Assembly: GCA_028015205.1 (NCBI GenBank)
Contig: CM051511.1
Location: 434,001-498,000 of the forward strand
DNA: 64,000 bases
Reading direction: 5' to 3'
From: Mytilisepta virgata
Lineage: Eukaryota; Mollusca; Bivalvia; Mytilida; Mytilidae
This document shows, piece by piece, positions 1 through 14,000 of this stretch. Numbering within the stretch: position 1 is the stretch's first letter; every line of letters starts with the position of its first letter. Below the pieces are notes generated by a model. The model was not told the origin of the DNA. It worked only from the letters and a program-made list of their open reading frames with translations, and made no database searches. The translations under genes and the position numbers were made by a program.

Positions 1-419
1 TGAATGGGATTCGGAAACAAGCAACTGGATGCTTATATAAATCCGTCTCCCGAATACTAATCTTCCAAGTTTACTTATAATTATTTCACAGTAAATATTT
101 GTCAAAATATTTTTTCACGATGAAATTTTTGTCGGAATATTTTTCATAGCCTTAAAAAAAATATGCTAGAAAAATAGTTCTGGTGGAAAAAAATTACCAA
201 TAAATATTTTCCACTGGAAAATATTTCACACAGAAAAAAATAGACCTATAGAGCTATAGAGCACAGCAATATAAACAAACTTGAGGAAGTTGCACACAGA
301 AACGGGCGGCATCTTGAATTTAATTCGTTAAAATTAAAAAAATTCTAGGTAGGGAAAATTAAAAAAGAATAAATAAAATTACAAAACTGAGAATCTATCA
401 AGAAACCAATACATTATCT

Positions 420-484
420 CTCCCCGAGATTCGAACTCGCTTATATTAGTAACCAAGAGCGTTACCGACTGAGCTATGACGACG
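420..484 (-). tRNA. tRNA-like pseudogene or SINE head
   Basis: On the minus strand the sequence has an A-box-like TAGCTCAGTCGG and a B-box-like AGTTCGAATCTC at tRNA spacing, with a possible 7-base anticodon loop TTACTAA. The D stem and acceptor stem do not pair well and no partner strand closes the cloverleaf. I call it a degenerate tRNA or tRNA-derived SINE head rather than a working tRNA gene. Confidence 0.5.
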
Positions 485-639
485 ATAATTTTATTTGGTA
501 ATTTAGGTAAAAGTATCTTAATTCAAGTATTGAATGGATTTTTTTTATAAAACGTTCAATTTTCGTTAAAAAGCACATTTAGAACCAAAATAGGAAACAC
601 ATAAAATTTGACCGTTAGTGCAGTGTTTTACAAAAACGT

Positions 640-800
640 TTTATGTACTGTGGATTCATTTATTTTCGTGGAAACCAATTTTCGTGGATAGAGAAAAAAA
701 GGCATTTCGTGGGATACGTAAATTCGTGGATTGCTGTCTTAGAAAAAAAATATATAAAGTTCTTGAAATACTTAAATTCGTGGCTTGGTACATCAGATAT
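640..800. repeat. Dispersed repeat fragment with TTCGTGG motifs
   Basis: The phrase (A/T)TTCGTGG recurs about five times in 130 bp. It begins with a TACTGTGGATTCATTTATTT-like start that I remember as a common bivalve interspersed repeat. Overlapping short ORFs are products of this repetition. The family assignment is from memory only. Confidence 0.35.
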
Positions 801-1463
801 CATGACAATACTGCGAAAAAAAAACGTGCCTATCAGACTTTGATTTGTGTACAGTAAAGTACTGATTTTTAGCGGTTATTAAGCAAAAGTCTAACAAACA
901 GATTCTTTAACTTTGTAACGGAACAAAGCCTGTCACGAATTTAACAAGATTAACAAAATCCGTAATTATTTACTTCTTAGCTTAATCATGTGTGAAATAT
1001 GAAAATATGAAAATGACAAAAATGCGTTTCCAACGTTTTTTTATGAGCTTGCTGAAAGTTTTGTGTTGGATCTATCAATCCAGAAAATTGAGAAACAAAC
1101 AGAAACTATTTTTACTATGAGAAAAAGATAAATTTTACAGATATAATAACTACTTTTAGAAAATGGCCCTCTGAGTGAAACATTTTCTCGCCGTAGTTGC
1201 CCAACCTCTTTGTATCGGAGAATATTTATCATGTTCTCCACTTGAAGGAGTTATTTTTTTAAAACAGTCAATTAATCAAGCAGTGTTCAAATTAAATATA
1301 AATTGTGACTTCACCATGCTCATACATTATTTATGCACGACCATACACAAAACCACTTCAAAGGAGGGAGGTCTTTGAAAAAGATATCCAGTATATAGCC
1401 AAACATGTGCCTATTATTTTCAAGTTAATAACTTGTCAACACACAATAGTTCACTTAATCTTC

Positions 1464-1469
1464 TTTATT
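1464..1469 (-). terminator. Poly(A) signal for the SLC17-like gene
   Basis: TTTATT on the plus strand reads AATAAA on the minus strand, about 76 nt beyond the transporter stop codon (1545-1547). Position and sequence suit a cleavage and polyadenylation signal. No other evidence of the 3' end is visible. Confidence 0.45.
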
Positions 1470-1544
1470 TAAAACAAAAAGAAAAACTAATTTAAAAAAG
1501 AAGATTTCTTTATACAGCACATGAATTCGATCATCTATACACTG

Positions 1545-2066
1545 CTACAAACGCGTGCTTTCGAAAACTGTATCTCTGCGCGGAATAAATAATTTTAAAG
1601 GTTTTCGGTTAGAAATGACTTTCAAGGTACTTTCACTTGAAGTCCATCCTGCTGTATCTGGAAAACAAGAGTTTTCGTGTGTTAATGCAGATTTTGGTAC
1701 TATATCTTTCCGAACGAATTTCAAATTTTTCAGTTGGGACTCCTTTTCACTGATATTCGTTTCTTTATCACTTGATAAGGTTCTTGAGGAAATATCTAAT
1801 TCAGGCTCATCATAATCATTCTCGTACGATTTATTGTCAGCACCTTTAAAAGTTTCGTCACCTAATATCGTTGAGTCGTTAAGATCTACCTTTGTTACCT
1901 CCCCTGATACAGATGGCGTTGTAGATCTGCTCACGTGAAATTCAATATTTTGGTCCTGAGCCCATGTTTGTTCTTCCCCGCGAGCAAAGCAGTCAAAAAT
2001 GATTGTTCCAACAACACCAACGCCAACACATATAAAGAAGACGATCTGCCATTCATCCTGTGTTCT
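1545..2066 (-). CDS. SLC17-like exon 11 (TM12 and C-tail)
   Basis: Acceptor CCTTTACAG|AGAACA; stop TAG at 1545-1547. Begins RTQDEWQIVFFICVGVGVVG (TM12), then FARGEEQTWAQ, equivalent to the family FASGE.Q.WA motif. A long, acidic, Ser/Thr-rich cytosolic tail follows and ends VFESTRL. Upstream codons in the same frame (2067-2174) are intron and belong to a fold-back repeat. Confidence 0.92.
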   Translation of the reverse strand, partial: RTQDEWQIVFFICVGVGVVGTIIFDCFARGEEQTWAQDQNIEFHVSRSTTPSVSGEVTKVDLNDSTILGDETFKGADNKSYENDYDEPELDISSRTLSSDKETNISEKESQLKNLKFVRKDIVPKSALTHENSCFPDTAGWTSSESTLKVISNRKPLKLFIPRRDTVFESTRL

Positions 2067-5000
2067 CTGTAAAGGGTTTATAATAACATGAATAATGAGA
2101 CTGTCAAGAATTTTAGTTGTCGTAAAAGTATGGCAAGCCATTTTACTATTTATTCTAACTTCAAGATATCTCATATAATATATAAGATATCTTATATAAT
2201 CTAGTTTTTATAAGATATCTTCTAAAGTTTTTAAAATATCTCATATAGTTTGTAAGATATCTCATATAATTTATAAACTATATAAGATATCTTATAAACT
2301 ATATGAGATATCTTATAAAGCTTATTAGATATCTTGAAGTTAGAATAAATAGTAAAACGGCTTGCCATATAAAAGACCAACCATTTCTAACCCATTGTAT
2401 GATATTACATAAACGAAAGTTTATTACTACGTCATACCAACTTAAGAGAAGAATTGTTTTGCCTGTCTTGGCATTTACTTCAGATTGAAACTGATGACAA
2501 TGGCACACTTGGTTCTGGGTATTTTTATGGATTTATTTTATTCATATGTTGTTCTATTGGTGTACATTTGCAAATATTCATTTCACTGAAACTAGATCTA
2601 CTGCTAGATCAACGCTTTGGTGGTCTCGTGGTAGCATTCTCTCCTCGAGTGTGGAAGGTCGCGGATTCGATCTCCGACCGGATCAAATCAAAGACATAAA
2701 AATTGGTATCTGCTGCTTCTCCGCCAAGCATGCGGCATCTAGGAGCAAGAGCAAAGGTCGGCTCGGAGTCTTCCTTCGAACTGTTACCTCGTGAGCTAGC
2801 AGGTTTTAAATCCGACTAAGCGTGTCGGTCTAGTAAAAGCAGGGTTCATGTTCATGTTCATATTATATCAACGTGTTCTCGTCCTGATATGGATTACATA
2901 ATTGCCACTGGACGTTAAACAATAATTCATCCATCCATCTTCTGTAGGGTGTAAGCAAGGCCAAGTGCTTTTTAAGTGCTAAGAAGACACAACTAATCTG
3001 AAAGTCACTGTTAAGAAATTGTTAAACCGTTTGCGATAAAGAAGTTCACTTCAATCAAAATTCAGATGACAAACTGATTAAAAACTGGTTCATTTGTCTT
3101 ATCAATAAAGTTCTTGGTTGTGTTGTTCACAATGTTTTGGTGTTTATTTTTTTTGAGTTTCCAAAGTTTTGGTTACAGGCGTATCTGATGAAGTTTAATC
3201 CAGAAATGCCTACCATACGTAAATTTTAATCATGCTATCTAAATTTATGCAATGTAAACTTTTCTAGTTAGCAGTCACTTTGTTGGAAGTTACTTTTTTA
3301 CCAGCTTTTCAATGTCATTTTTGCACATAGTTAAGAAGAAAAGAAGGGGTGATTTGGATACCAATAAACTGTTTGTAACAAGTAAGGCGAGGCTTATTCT
3401 CTTTATATTTGTGCTATGCGTTATTTGTGTATTTTCCTAGAGCACTGGTGACTGGAATGTTGTTGACTTCTCCTGTACACCAGTGACTTCAAGTATTTTT
3501 TAAAGACTTTAAACAGAATATTTGCACGCAAAACTGGTGTACTCAGTTTCTATTATTTCGATATTAGAATGAAATTGATACATATGAGACAACATCCAGT
3601 AGCACTAAACACGTGAAAAATTTGATTACATCTACGATTCATCATTTGGTCTGGCCATAGGGAGCAACAGTCCAGACCATTAGACCAGAAGAAATAATGG
3701 TTTTTAAAATTCAAACAAAAAATCCTCAAAATACAACTGGTAACTCTGTATAATAAAATAACTATCACAACAAAAATAAAAGACAACCACTGCAAAGACA
3801 AGGCCCTGACTGGGAACTGGCATATAGAGAATGCTACACAATTTATTTAGCATTTTTTAAAAAGCAGTTCTGAAATATTTAAAGGCCACACTGTGTAAGC
3901 ATTTCAAAGACTAACGGATATCCACAAATTTTAGAATCTTGAATCACGAACGTTTCCCCAAGAAGACAGAGTATTAAATTCGTGAAATAAAGTACTTTTA
4001 ACTCGTTATCATTAACAAAATTTATGAATTAAGGAAGTCTGAGCCAAAAGGATGGAAATAGAAATTATATATTATTTAAACAAGGCATAGCTTTCAGAAA
4101 TCATGAAATTTAAAATACAAGAATATAGGATAATGATTGTAAATGACTTACATTTTGAATAATGGCGGTTGTAGCTAATGGGGAAATCAAAGCAGCTAAT
4201 GAAGCAAATGTCATGGTCATTCCATTGATGACACCAGCAAATCTAATTAAACGAGATAATGAAAATTAAGCTTACGTTCCGAACAATGGCCGTTGTAATG
4301 AGGGGAGAAACAAGTGACGCCAGTGAAGCAAACGTTATAGTCATACCGTTGAGAAGACCGGCAAATCTAAAAATAGAATATGTTTTAAAGTTTCAAAAGC
4401 ATCTGGTGTACTAAGGAAATGGTATGGTAATGGCATATTTGCCCCTTAAATAGAGATTCTGTGAATTTCAGAATTTTGTAATATTGCTAAAAAATGTTTT
4501 CATTTAAATACACCTGGGACTATTATAACTAATAATAGTAAGTAATAATAGTCTCAGAATACATGTATATCAAATTGTTTCGCTGGAGACATATTTTTGA
4601 AATCTTAACTCTAGCGTTAATATGTCCAAAGTGTGACATTTGTAATGAGAAAACCACAATAACACGATTTTGTAACATTTTCAGTGTATGATATTAATTA
4701 TGAATCATAGAGAGTACCAAAATATATTTGCATAGTTAAAGCATCGTATAAATATAGAGTGAACTATCTCTTTTAATTGCTCTGCTAAAGTTGCGGCACA
4801 TATATGAAGTATGTATTTTCAAAAACTTTTCTGGAAATACATATTTTCATAATAAAACAGGCTCGACTATACTGCAAATAGAGATATTTTGTAGTTTTCA
4901 AGATATTCCAAAACTTTACGATTAATAATAGCAGATTATCAGTTAGCAGAATATAGTAATTTGGAAAATTCTTGGGAGCAAAAATGTGTCTTAATTGGAA

Positions 5001-8000
5001 CTAAAAATAAATATTGACAATATTTAAACGCGGAAGAACTGAATTAAACCTACAATACTATTTCATGTGAGAAGCTTTCTTAACTTTTGTTCAACCTTTA
5101 TCGTATTTCCCCATGCCTATATCGACCTGCTGAGGCCTTCACAATTTCCCGTATTTCGGCACTGTGACGTCGTAAAGAGTTGACCCGACCCTAATATGAG
5201 CTGACCCGAATATATCAGCGACGTCATAATGTTTGACCCAACGCTGACCCATTGAAAAGTAAGAAATTCCATTAAGATTGCTAGTTAACAATACGATAAA
5301 TTTATCATCAAGTTTTCTTCAAACAAATATTGTCAAATATAAGCCGCTCGACACAATATGAAGCTTTTTAGCTCGTTCGCTACGCTCACTCGCCGAAAAA
5401 GCTTCACATTGTGTCTCGCGGCTGATATTTTACGATATACGTTTGCAGAAAACCTGATAATATGTACATATCATGTTATTTTTATCTGCATGCGTTACGA
5501 CAAAAATCTGTATATGTACATTCAAATTCCAGTTTTTCATTCAGTGATTCTCTGAAATAGATTTTAAATTTCTTAGCAATTGCAGAGACTGCTCACTCTT
5601 TTGGAGCACCTGAGTCTACCCTCGGTTTTTTGGTGGGGTCCATGTTGTTCATATGTTTTAAGTTTTTAATTGTAGTGCATGTATTGTTTTGGTCTTGTCT
5701 TTGTTGTTCTCCGGAGTTAACCAGTTGTTTCGATATTCCCCTCCTTCGAATATCCCTTTGGTATTTCTCGACTTTACTTAGCAACTTTTTTACGATACTT
5801 TTACAACAAATAACTACGGTAAAACAATAATAGAAACTAAAATATTCCATTACCTAGGAGCGATATCGAGATGATTTGCCCTGAATCCGGAACTGGATGC
5901 CCCCTGAACAAACCAGTAAAGTATCAGAAGACAAACAGCCAATTCTCTCTGTGTGTAATCTAGAAAGCTTAAACCAATCAGAAATGGAGCAGAAAACACC
6001 ATACCTGTAATTAAAAAAAACAAGAAAAGTTGCAGAAAACACGATTTCTGTATAAAAAGCTTGTCTGACATTTGTATTCAATTAATTTGTTAATGTGGGG
6101 ATTTCAGGTCCGACATTATGTCAAAAAACTTTTCAACGGGTTTACAATCGCATTCAATATGGTAAACTTTAGAAAGTAGAAAAACCGTTCGTATAAATAA
6201 TTCGTATAACAGACAAGAAGAACTCGTTCCTTTACTATCTCCCCTTCAACAATTAAATAACCTATTCAAAGTAACAAAAAACCGACAATGACTTGGTCTA
6301 AACTGCATTTTCCGACTTTTGAATAGCTTGGTCTAAATTGTCAAAAAGAATTACCCTCATTCGAGCGATGTACACATGAAATCATCATAGAGATTTGGTA
6401 AGAATTGACATAATGCCAATCTAATTGACGATCGGATCTGTCCTAGAATTAACCAGATTACAATGCAATGACAATTTCAATAGAAAAGGATGTCCGCTAA
6501 TCAAATCTAGTGCCTACCTCCTTGACATCGGATAATAATGATTGAAATAAGACAATAAGAAATTAAAGTAGCAGAAAAACAAAACACTATAGCTGTAGAA
6601 AAACAATATCATCAGGAAAAGACAAGATAATGACTTTTTCTATAAGAAAAGAGACCCCTGGATGGGTGGGGGAGGGGGAGGAGCAGACAATACCGTGCAT
6701 GTAATAAAGGGTAATAACGGTTAGAAAAATCAACGAAAGATACAATCACTTTCTGAATATGGATTGAAACATACGAATTTGAAAACGTTTACTAATTTGT
6801 AAACTGTTTACAAATTAGTATTCAAAAACTAGATTCGGAGTTGTCATTCGCGTTTACAAATTTGTATGTTTCCCGAACTCAGTTATATTCAGTCTGGCTT
6901 TCTACAGTTAATTAACAGACAGAAAATTATCAGCAAATGAATACCGAAGCAGAACCAGTGGGAAGAGTCCGTAATATCGAAATCAAAAGGCAAAACAAAC
7001 TCATGAGAATGGAACATAACAAACAAATGAGAGAAGGATACATGTATTACTAAAAAACATTAAAACAAACATAATAAACCACACAGAATTGGACCATGTC
7101 AGCAAAGAAACCATAGCAATAGCAATGTGAATAATCCTTCTTTCAGTGTTGTGGGTATAAATTAATAAAAAATGTGCTCTAAAATCTCTGTTACCTTAAA
7201 TTTTTTTATCCCTATTAAATATATTTTATTTGTATGACTTACCAATAGTCTGAAATACGATTCTTATACTCCGTGTTGATAGCTTCCCGGTGACATAAAG
7301 CTTATCTGCAAGATATCCACAGACCATGGTCCCTAGCAGTCTACCAATAAATGGGACAGAGGATACAACTCCATTCTAAACAATTAATAAAATATATGTT
7401 TTATCTATTAATATTTTTTGAACCCCCAATTCCAGTGGTATATTATTATTATTATTTATTTCACATCAGAGAAAATTTTAGTTGTTTTTATTGGTCAAAA
7501 CATGGTCATGTGGTATTTATTAATCTGCGTTAAAATGTCAAGCAGGCATTATCATGATAATGCCCGTGGGCATTACCACACGATAATTAATGCCTGCTTG
7601 CAATTTAGAGTTACGTTCCCTTTTTAAAACGCAAACGTTTCTAGATGAAATTTTGGTTTCAATGAAATAAAAACAATACTTGCATAAATAGTATTGTTGT
7701 AATATTATATATAACAGGGTACCTTTTTATGTACTTAGTAGGTATGCATATTTCGAATAATAAATTCTAGTCAGTAATGCTGGAATTAGAAAAAGAATAT
7801 ATATGGGGAACTTCCATAAATGTACAATATACCAGCATAGCACCAAAAGTAATGACAGAAACATGAACACACATCCAGAGGTCATCATGAGGTATTCAAC
7901 ATACATGTACATGTAAGGAACCCACACCCAAAAGATTTATAGTCTTCAATGAAATAAACACAATAGTTGCTTATATAGAGGGCATTATCATAATATAGTG

Positions 8001-11000
8001 ATTGCCCAAGGGACTGATATCGCCTGCGGCTCGGGCATTATCAATGTTTCAGGCAATATCAGTCCCTTGGGCAATCACTATATCATGATAATGCCCTATA
8101 TATAAGCAACTATTGTATAAATATTAATACTAAGTATTCACACAACTAACTTTTTGCAGTACAGTTATCTTATACATGGTACGTTTTCTATACATCATAA
8201 CGTCAAATATATTATCTTACTTATTTTTATTATCTATCTTGCCATCTATGTATTTTATATGAAGTACGTTTACTGATCGACGCCACGTCAAATAAGTTTC
8301 TTTTTGTTTACATTTTATGTACGGACTCGGTCTTGCTCTGCGTTTCAAAGAGTCAACACCTTTAATTTTAAGCTTGTGATCAAGACCATACTAGTCGAAA
8401 CGTTGGGTATTTTTAACTTTTTTAGTTTGACTGTTGTTTTTTTACGATCTTATATTTGGTTTTGTTCGACTTGTGTATTTTATACATTTAAGTCGTTTAA
8501 TGCCCCTTTTGACAGCTCATCATTTCCATTTATTTTCCTTGTTATCTATATTACTATACATGGTTATGGTATGAAAAAACTGTTTTTATCTTTTATTTGT
8601 GGTTACCTTTGTGTTTTTCCCCCACATCTTTGAGATTACCAGAGTCCTTTCATGCATGAAAACACGATGACCCATTCCTATGGCATGCTAATTACCCCAT
8701 ATCCTTACATTTTCATTTTTTAGTAATTACATTGATTATTTAACAATACCCGATCTTACATTTAAGATTTAAGCTTTCGTTTCATTTTTAAAGACCAAAC
8801 TGCTACTTTTTAGAAAAATAATAACATTTGCTTTTATGTTCAGTTACATGTATGACACTTACTCCATTTAAAGTTTAAAATTTTTGTTTCACTGTTAAAG
8901 ACAATAATGTTGAATTGGTTTCAAGAAAAACAATAACAATATTTTCTGAACCGCCATAACCCCCACTTTTCTTTTGCTCTTTTTAATCTTTTATTACAAA
9001 ACTCTTTTGTCTCATCTGCATTAACTGCCGCATTTGTTTTTGTCCATATTTTGTCTTCTTTAAAGAAACTCGTATGTCCCACCTTCCATTATTCCCACAT
9101 TCCCTTTTTTATTTTTATTACGAATCTCATTTGAAACTTACCATAGCAGTATCAAACTTCATAATGTCATTCATGTATAAAGGTAAAAACGTTCCCATGG
9201 TTGTGAAAATAAACCCAAAAGAAATATGTGCAGAGAGTATGGCCCAGAATGCTGGAGACTTCACGATTTCTATCCATGGAGGATCCGGCATCTAATAAAA
9301 AACAACAGAAATTTAGCAGTCTATGTTAGAGATGAAATTAAATATAGACCACCATTATACAAAATGTCTGCATGTACATATAAATGTATCAGATAAGAAT
9401 TTGCATTTTTTTTGCACCTCGAGCGATTTGTTCTTATTTATAATGGACAGTTCTTGTTTCATATCTTTCCTTTTTTTGAATTACCGGTGCGGTCAATCTT
9501 GTTTGGTGGGATCCATGTTGTTCATCATTTTGTTTTAGGTTTTTGGTGCGATCCATGTTGTTCATCATATTGTTTTAGGTTTTTGGTGGTATCTATGTTG
9601 TTCATCATATTGTTTAAGGTTTTTGGTGGGGTCCATGTGGTTCATCATATTGTTTTAGGTTTTTGGTGGGGTCCATGTTGTTCATCATATTGTTTTAAAG
9701 TTTTTGGTGGGGTCCATGTTGTTCATCATATTGTTTTAGTTTTTGGTGGGATCCATATTGTTCATCATATTGTTTTAGGTTTTTGGTGGGGTCCATGTGG
9801 TTCATCATATTGTTTTAGATTTTTGGTGGGGTCCATGTTGTTCATCATATTGTTTTAAAGTTTTTGGTGGTGTCCATGTTGTTCATCATATTTTTTTAGG
9901 TTTTTGGTGGGGTCCATTTTGTTCATCATATTGTTTTAGAGTTTTGGTGGGTCCATTTTGTTCATCATATTGTTTTAGGTTTTTGGTGGGGTCCATGTTG
10001 TTCATCATATTGTTTTAGGGTTTTGGTGGGACCATGTTGTTCATCATATTGTTTTAGATTTTTGGTGGGTCCATGTTGTTCATCATATTGTTTTAGGTTT
10101 TTGGTGGGGTCCATATGGTTCATCATATTGTTTTAAAGTTTTTGGTGGGGTCCAAGTTGTTCATCATATTATTTTAAAGTTTTTGGTGGGGTCCATGTTG
10201 TTCATCATATTGTTTTAGGGTTTTGGTGGGTCCATGTTGTTCATCATATTGTTTTAGGTTTTTGGTGGGGTCCATGTTGTTAATCATATTGTTTTAGGGT
10301 TTTGGTGGTGTCCATGTTGTTCATCATATTGATTTAGTGCTGTATTTCTGTTGTTTGTTTGTTCTCCCATCATCTCGGTTTTAAAATTTGGTATGATTGG
10401 CGAATCTTTCTTCTTGTATATGCATAGGTCTTTCTTAGCTGGTTTTGGCCTACAGTAACATGTACAGTTCTAATACTTTTACATTTCGATTGCTTCGAAC
10501 GTAGCTGTTCAAAATAAATTATTGTCACTAGATTTGATTAGCGAACCTCCGTTTCATATTTAGGTTACCACTGTATTTCAATCTGAATAATTCTAGGGCA
10601 GGTTGACCCAAGCTAGGTTGGCATTAAGTCCTTTCAGACCAAACCGTTTAAAGATAATCTGCATACACCATGTACGTTGCTGGAATGTGAGCAGTTATTT
10701 TAGAACAATTTAGACCAGTCTATTCAGAAAGTCTGTTTCTAAGAATAGGTTATTTAGTTGTTGAAAAGGGGTAGTATTCTAGTCCGTATACTATAAGGGA
10801 AGATTTATCCGCTCTGTTCTTGAACTGAATGCTGAAGTCAGATAAGCTAGTACGAGGCATTATATGTTAAATAATAACCTTGACATTTGCACTATCACGT
10901 CTTCCTCTGCTGATGTAGGCAATTTCGTCTTTTGTTATACTTGGATCATCTTCTGGGTGGTCGTACACAACCCGAGACCATACTACCATGATTAGTAAAT

Positions 11001-14000
11001 TTGAAGCACCTTAAATAATAAAAATCCAGTGTGTAAAAGACAGCAAAGTGTCAATTCCAGAAGGGTGTGAAATATAACTGAAGATTTAAAAATTGAATTA
11101 GATAGCTCTATGTATTCTGTTATATATGTGTACTTGTGTTAATGAATCAGAGTTGATTTTATTGAAACATCGTCGTATGACATCGAAATTGGTATCATTA
11201 ACGTCTATCATAACATGTACCTAACACAGTACAGCAAAATTTAGTTTCATCTGTTTAATAAAAGTATCTACCAAAGATTTTCACTTAGAACTAATGTGAT
11301 CTTTAAAAGGAGACATAAAATTTTCTCCTTAGTTCTCAACATGGGAAATAATTTATATCATAAAATTCGTTACTAGGTAAATTAATTAATTGGTAATGCA
11401 CTCTGATGTGTTTCACATTATCAGCAGTAACACAGTATCGGTTTGTTTACGGTCGACATGAACTTTTAGACATAACAACTGCTGTAGTTACTTTTTGAAA
11501 CATGCATATTGTTTAAAAAAAAATAAATCTTTCTAATAATTGAAAAAAATTTCATTTTTTCATCTTTGCAATAAACAAAACAACAAATAATAAAACGGAT
11601 AATAGGAAAGCTCAACAATTACATGTCAATCAATCAAAGCTATTCAATCTATAGAATATCAGACAAAACAAATTGGCATAAAAGAGGACAAAACATAAAT
11701 CACGAAACTACAAAGACTCAGTGTAGTCTGACGTAGTACATGCTCTTAACACTGCGGGGTTGAAGTGGTTTTATGGGCACACAAACCTTCTCCTTATCTA
11801 TCCTGACTTTCTGGTGTTTCAAAACACAATATAAAAGTCAAAAGGGTATGATTACTTACAAGTTGACCGTTAGCTAAAATGACAAAATTACTTGGATGGA
11901 AAACATACCAGAATCAGAACATGTTATAAGGCATGGTATTATTTTGAATTTGCCTTTCAACTTTTTAGATTGTTTCGGTTTTCAACATTTTAGGCCTTTA
12001 GCACAAATGATGAGTCGTGAATTGACGATCTTGTGCATCAAAAATTTGATTTTTCGATGGAGTCTGATGAACTCCGAATCCCCGAGGGTATAACCAGCTC
12101 AGTTGCTAGTATTTCGATACTAGCCTGAAACTGATATTTTAAATTTACAGTTATCAAAATGTTAAAACTAAGGAGTACCTCCCTCGTGCATAGCTCTGTC
12201 CATATATGGTTTAATTTTGCTATTCCCTTTTAGTCATTTTGGTATGGTTGCTCTTCAGCGTTTTGGATTATTGTTTTGGTTTTCAATATTTTTTTGGCCT
12301 TGAGCACAACTGATAAGTCATACATCGACCAAATGTGCACACCGTGTGCATAAAAAATTTAATATCTCTCAGCGCATGGAATTCTTGATAGACTGGACAA
12401 TGGGTTATAACGATCAGACAATAAGAGGAACACGACATACATGTAATAAAGTGCAATAACAACATGTACCTTGCCGTGGTAAAAGTATTCAAATTTTCAA
12501 AAGTAAGACATATATAATGATTTTATTATACCTTAGATATATTTTTCTATAATAAATACATGCACAATAATTTCACTATTTTTAACATTTTCAGTGATTT
12601 AACTATTTTCCCCGGTCACCGGTCAATAGTTTCCAAACTATTTTCCCTCAAAAAACTATTTTCCCTCTTCAAGTTACGTTGTTTCGCGGATTTTTAATCC
12701 CGGGCACGGGATTGGCTGGGAGGTTTTAGCCGACCCGTTCGGAAGCTCCTGCGTTATAGGTTATCGTCAATGCTGAATCCCGAGATGTTCCGGTACGTTT
12801 TCAAAGTATTTAGAAAAAGGGATATGTCATGGTGAGAACATGAATTTAAAAAAAAATAATGGACTCTGTCACTCGATCATGCATCTCGGGTACGTACACA
12901 TGACTTAAATTTTGCCTTAATTATCTCTTGTGTTTCTTTCGGTATAATAAAACACTTACTGACTGAGTAGTCGGGGAATAGTAAGTTTATTGTCCCTCTG
13001 AACAACTATTGCCCCTCGGCGTTGCCTCGGGGCAATAGTTGTTCCTCGGGACAATAAACTTACTATTCCCCTCTTACTCAGTCAATAAGTATATAATATA
13101 TCCTATAATAAGAAAATACTGGTGAGACGAGCTGATTTAACTCAGCTATATATATTTCACAAATGCGATTGGCTAAATTAAGGTCAGCCTAGAGCTTGGT
13201 ATCACGCTGCAATACAATTAAATGCGCTCTAGCTTAGCGAAAGGATGTTCGACACAATAATATGATAAAATTGTTTGCGATGAATAAGAAATGGAACGGT
13301 CATTTTCATTGGTCGATTCAACCATTCGACCTCAAATAATGGCCTGATAAAACCGCTCTATCTTGTTTCCGATTTTGAAAATTGGTCCCAATTGAAAACT
13401 GTATAACAGTACCGAATATGCGAGGGAATGCTAAATTATCACGAGTCTATGTATAGACTCGTGATAATTTAGCATTCCCTCGCATATTCAGGACGAGATA
13501 TTTTCATGGGACCAGAATTATGAACTAATATTGACATGTTTTGTGGAATTTACATGTACATACAAAATCAGGTTGCATATATATACATGCAAAAGGTTAT
13601 TCATATCTGTTTTACGGTCCTTTTGTTCTTAAAGGTTCCATATTTGTTTTTAGGACATTTTCGTGAATTATAAGCAAACAATAGGAAATTCAGTACAGAA
13701 ACGATAATCATACGCACCAACTTGATATCTTTTAATTACTTGTTTTAATAAAACATGATAATATCAACTCACCAAATACATAAAAAATAAACGGCCAACC
13801 ATTCTGATATGGAATATTACACATTAATCCAGAAAATACGAAAGTTACCACGTTTCCCAATATCTGCCCTAAAAATCAGAATTACAGTTACAACATATAC
13901 ATTTTTAAAAGTTTGTGTCCAACCGTACAAACCGTTTCATAGGGCTCATTTTGTTGTAATCATGATCGGCGGTCAGCACTGAACATGAGGTATAATGTTT

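Noticed and set aside
618..857. 79- and 66-codon ORFs with FRGN and FVDC text
   Set aside because: Dispersed repeat with TTCGTGG motifs; no protein family.
2067..2174. First 36 codons of the long ORF at 1545-2174
   Set aside because: They come from intron and fold-back repeat sequence; the real exon starts at the TTTACAG acceptor (2066).
8304..8633. 109-codon plus-strand ORF
   Set aside because: Phe/Tyr/Leu-rich from T-rich composition, in a transporter intron, with no domain, start context or homologue that I recognise.
9412..10018. 148- and 73-codon ORFs repeating VHVVHHIVLGFW-type text
   Set aside because: Explained by the 40-bp tandem array; frames drift because units are 40 or 41 bp and there is no start context or splice support.
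9501..10337. CRISPR-like regular repeat
   Set aside because: The repeats are directly adjacent without unique spacers, and the DNA is eukaryotic.
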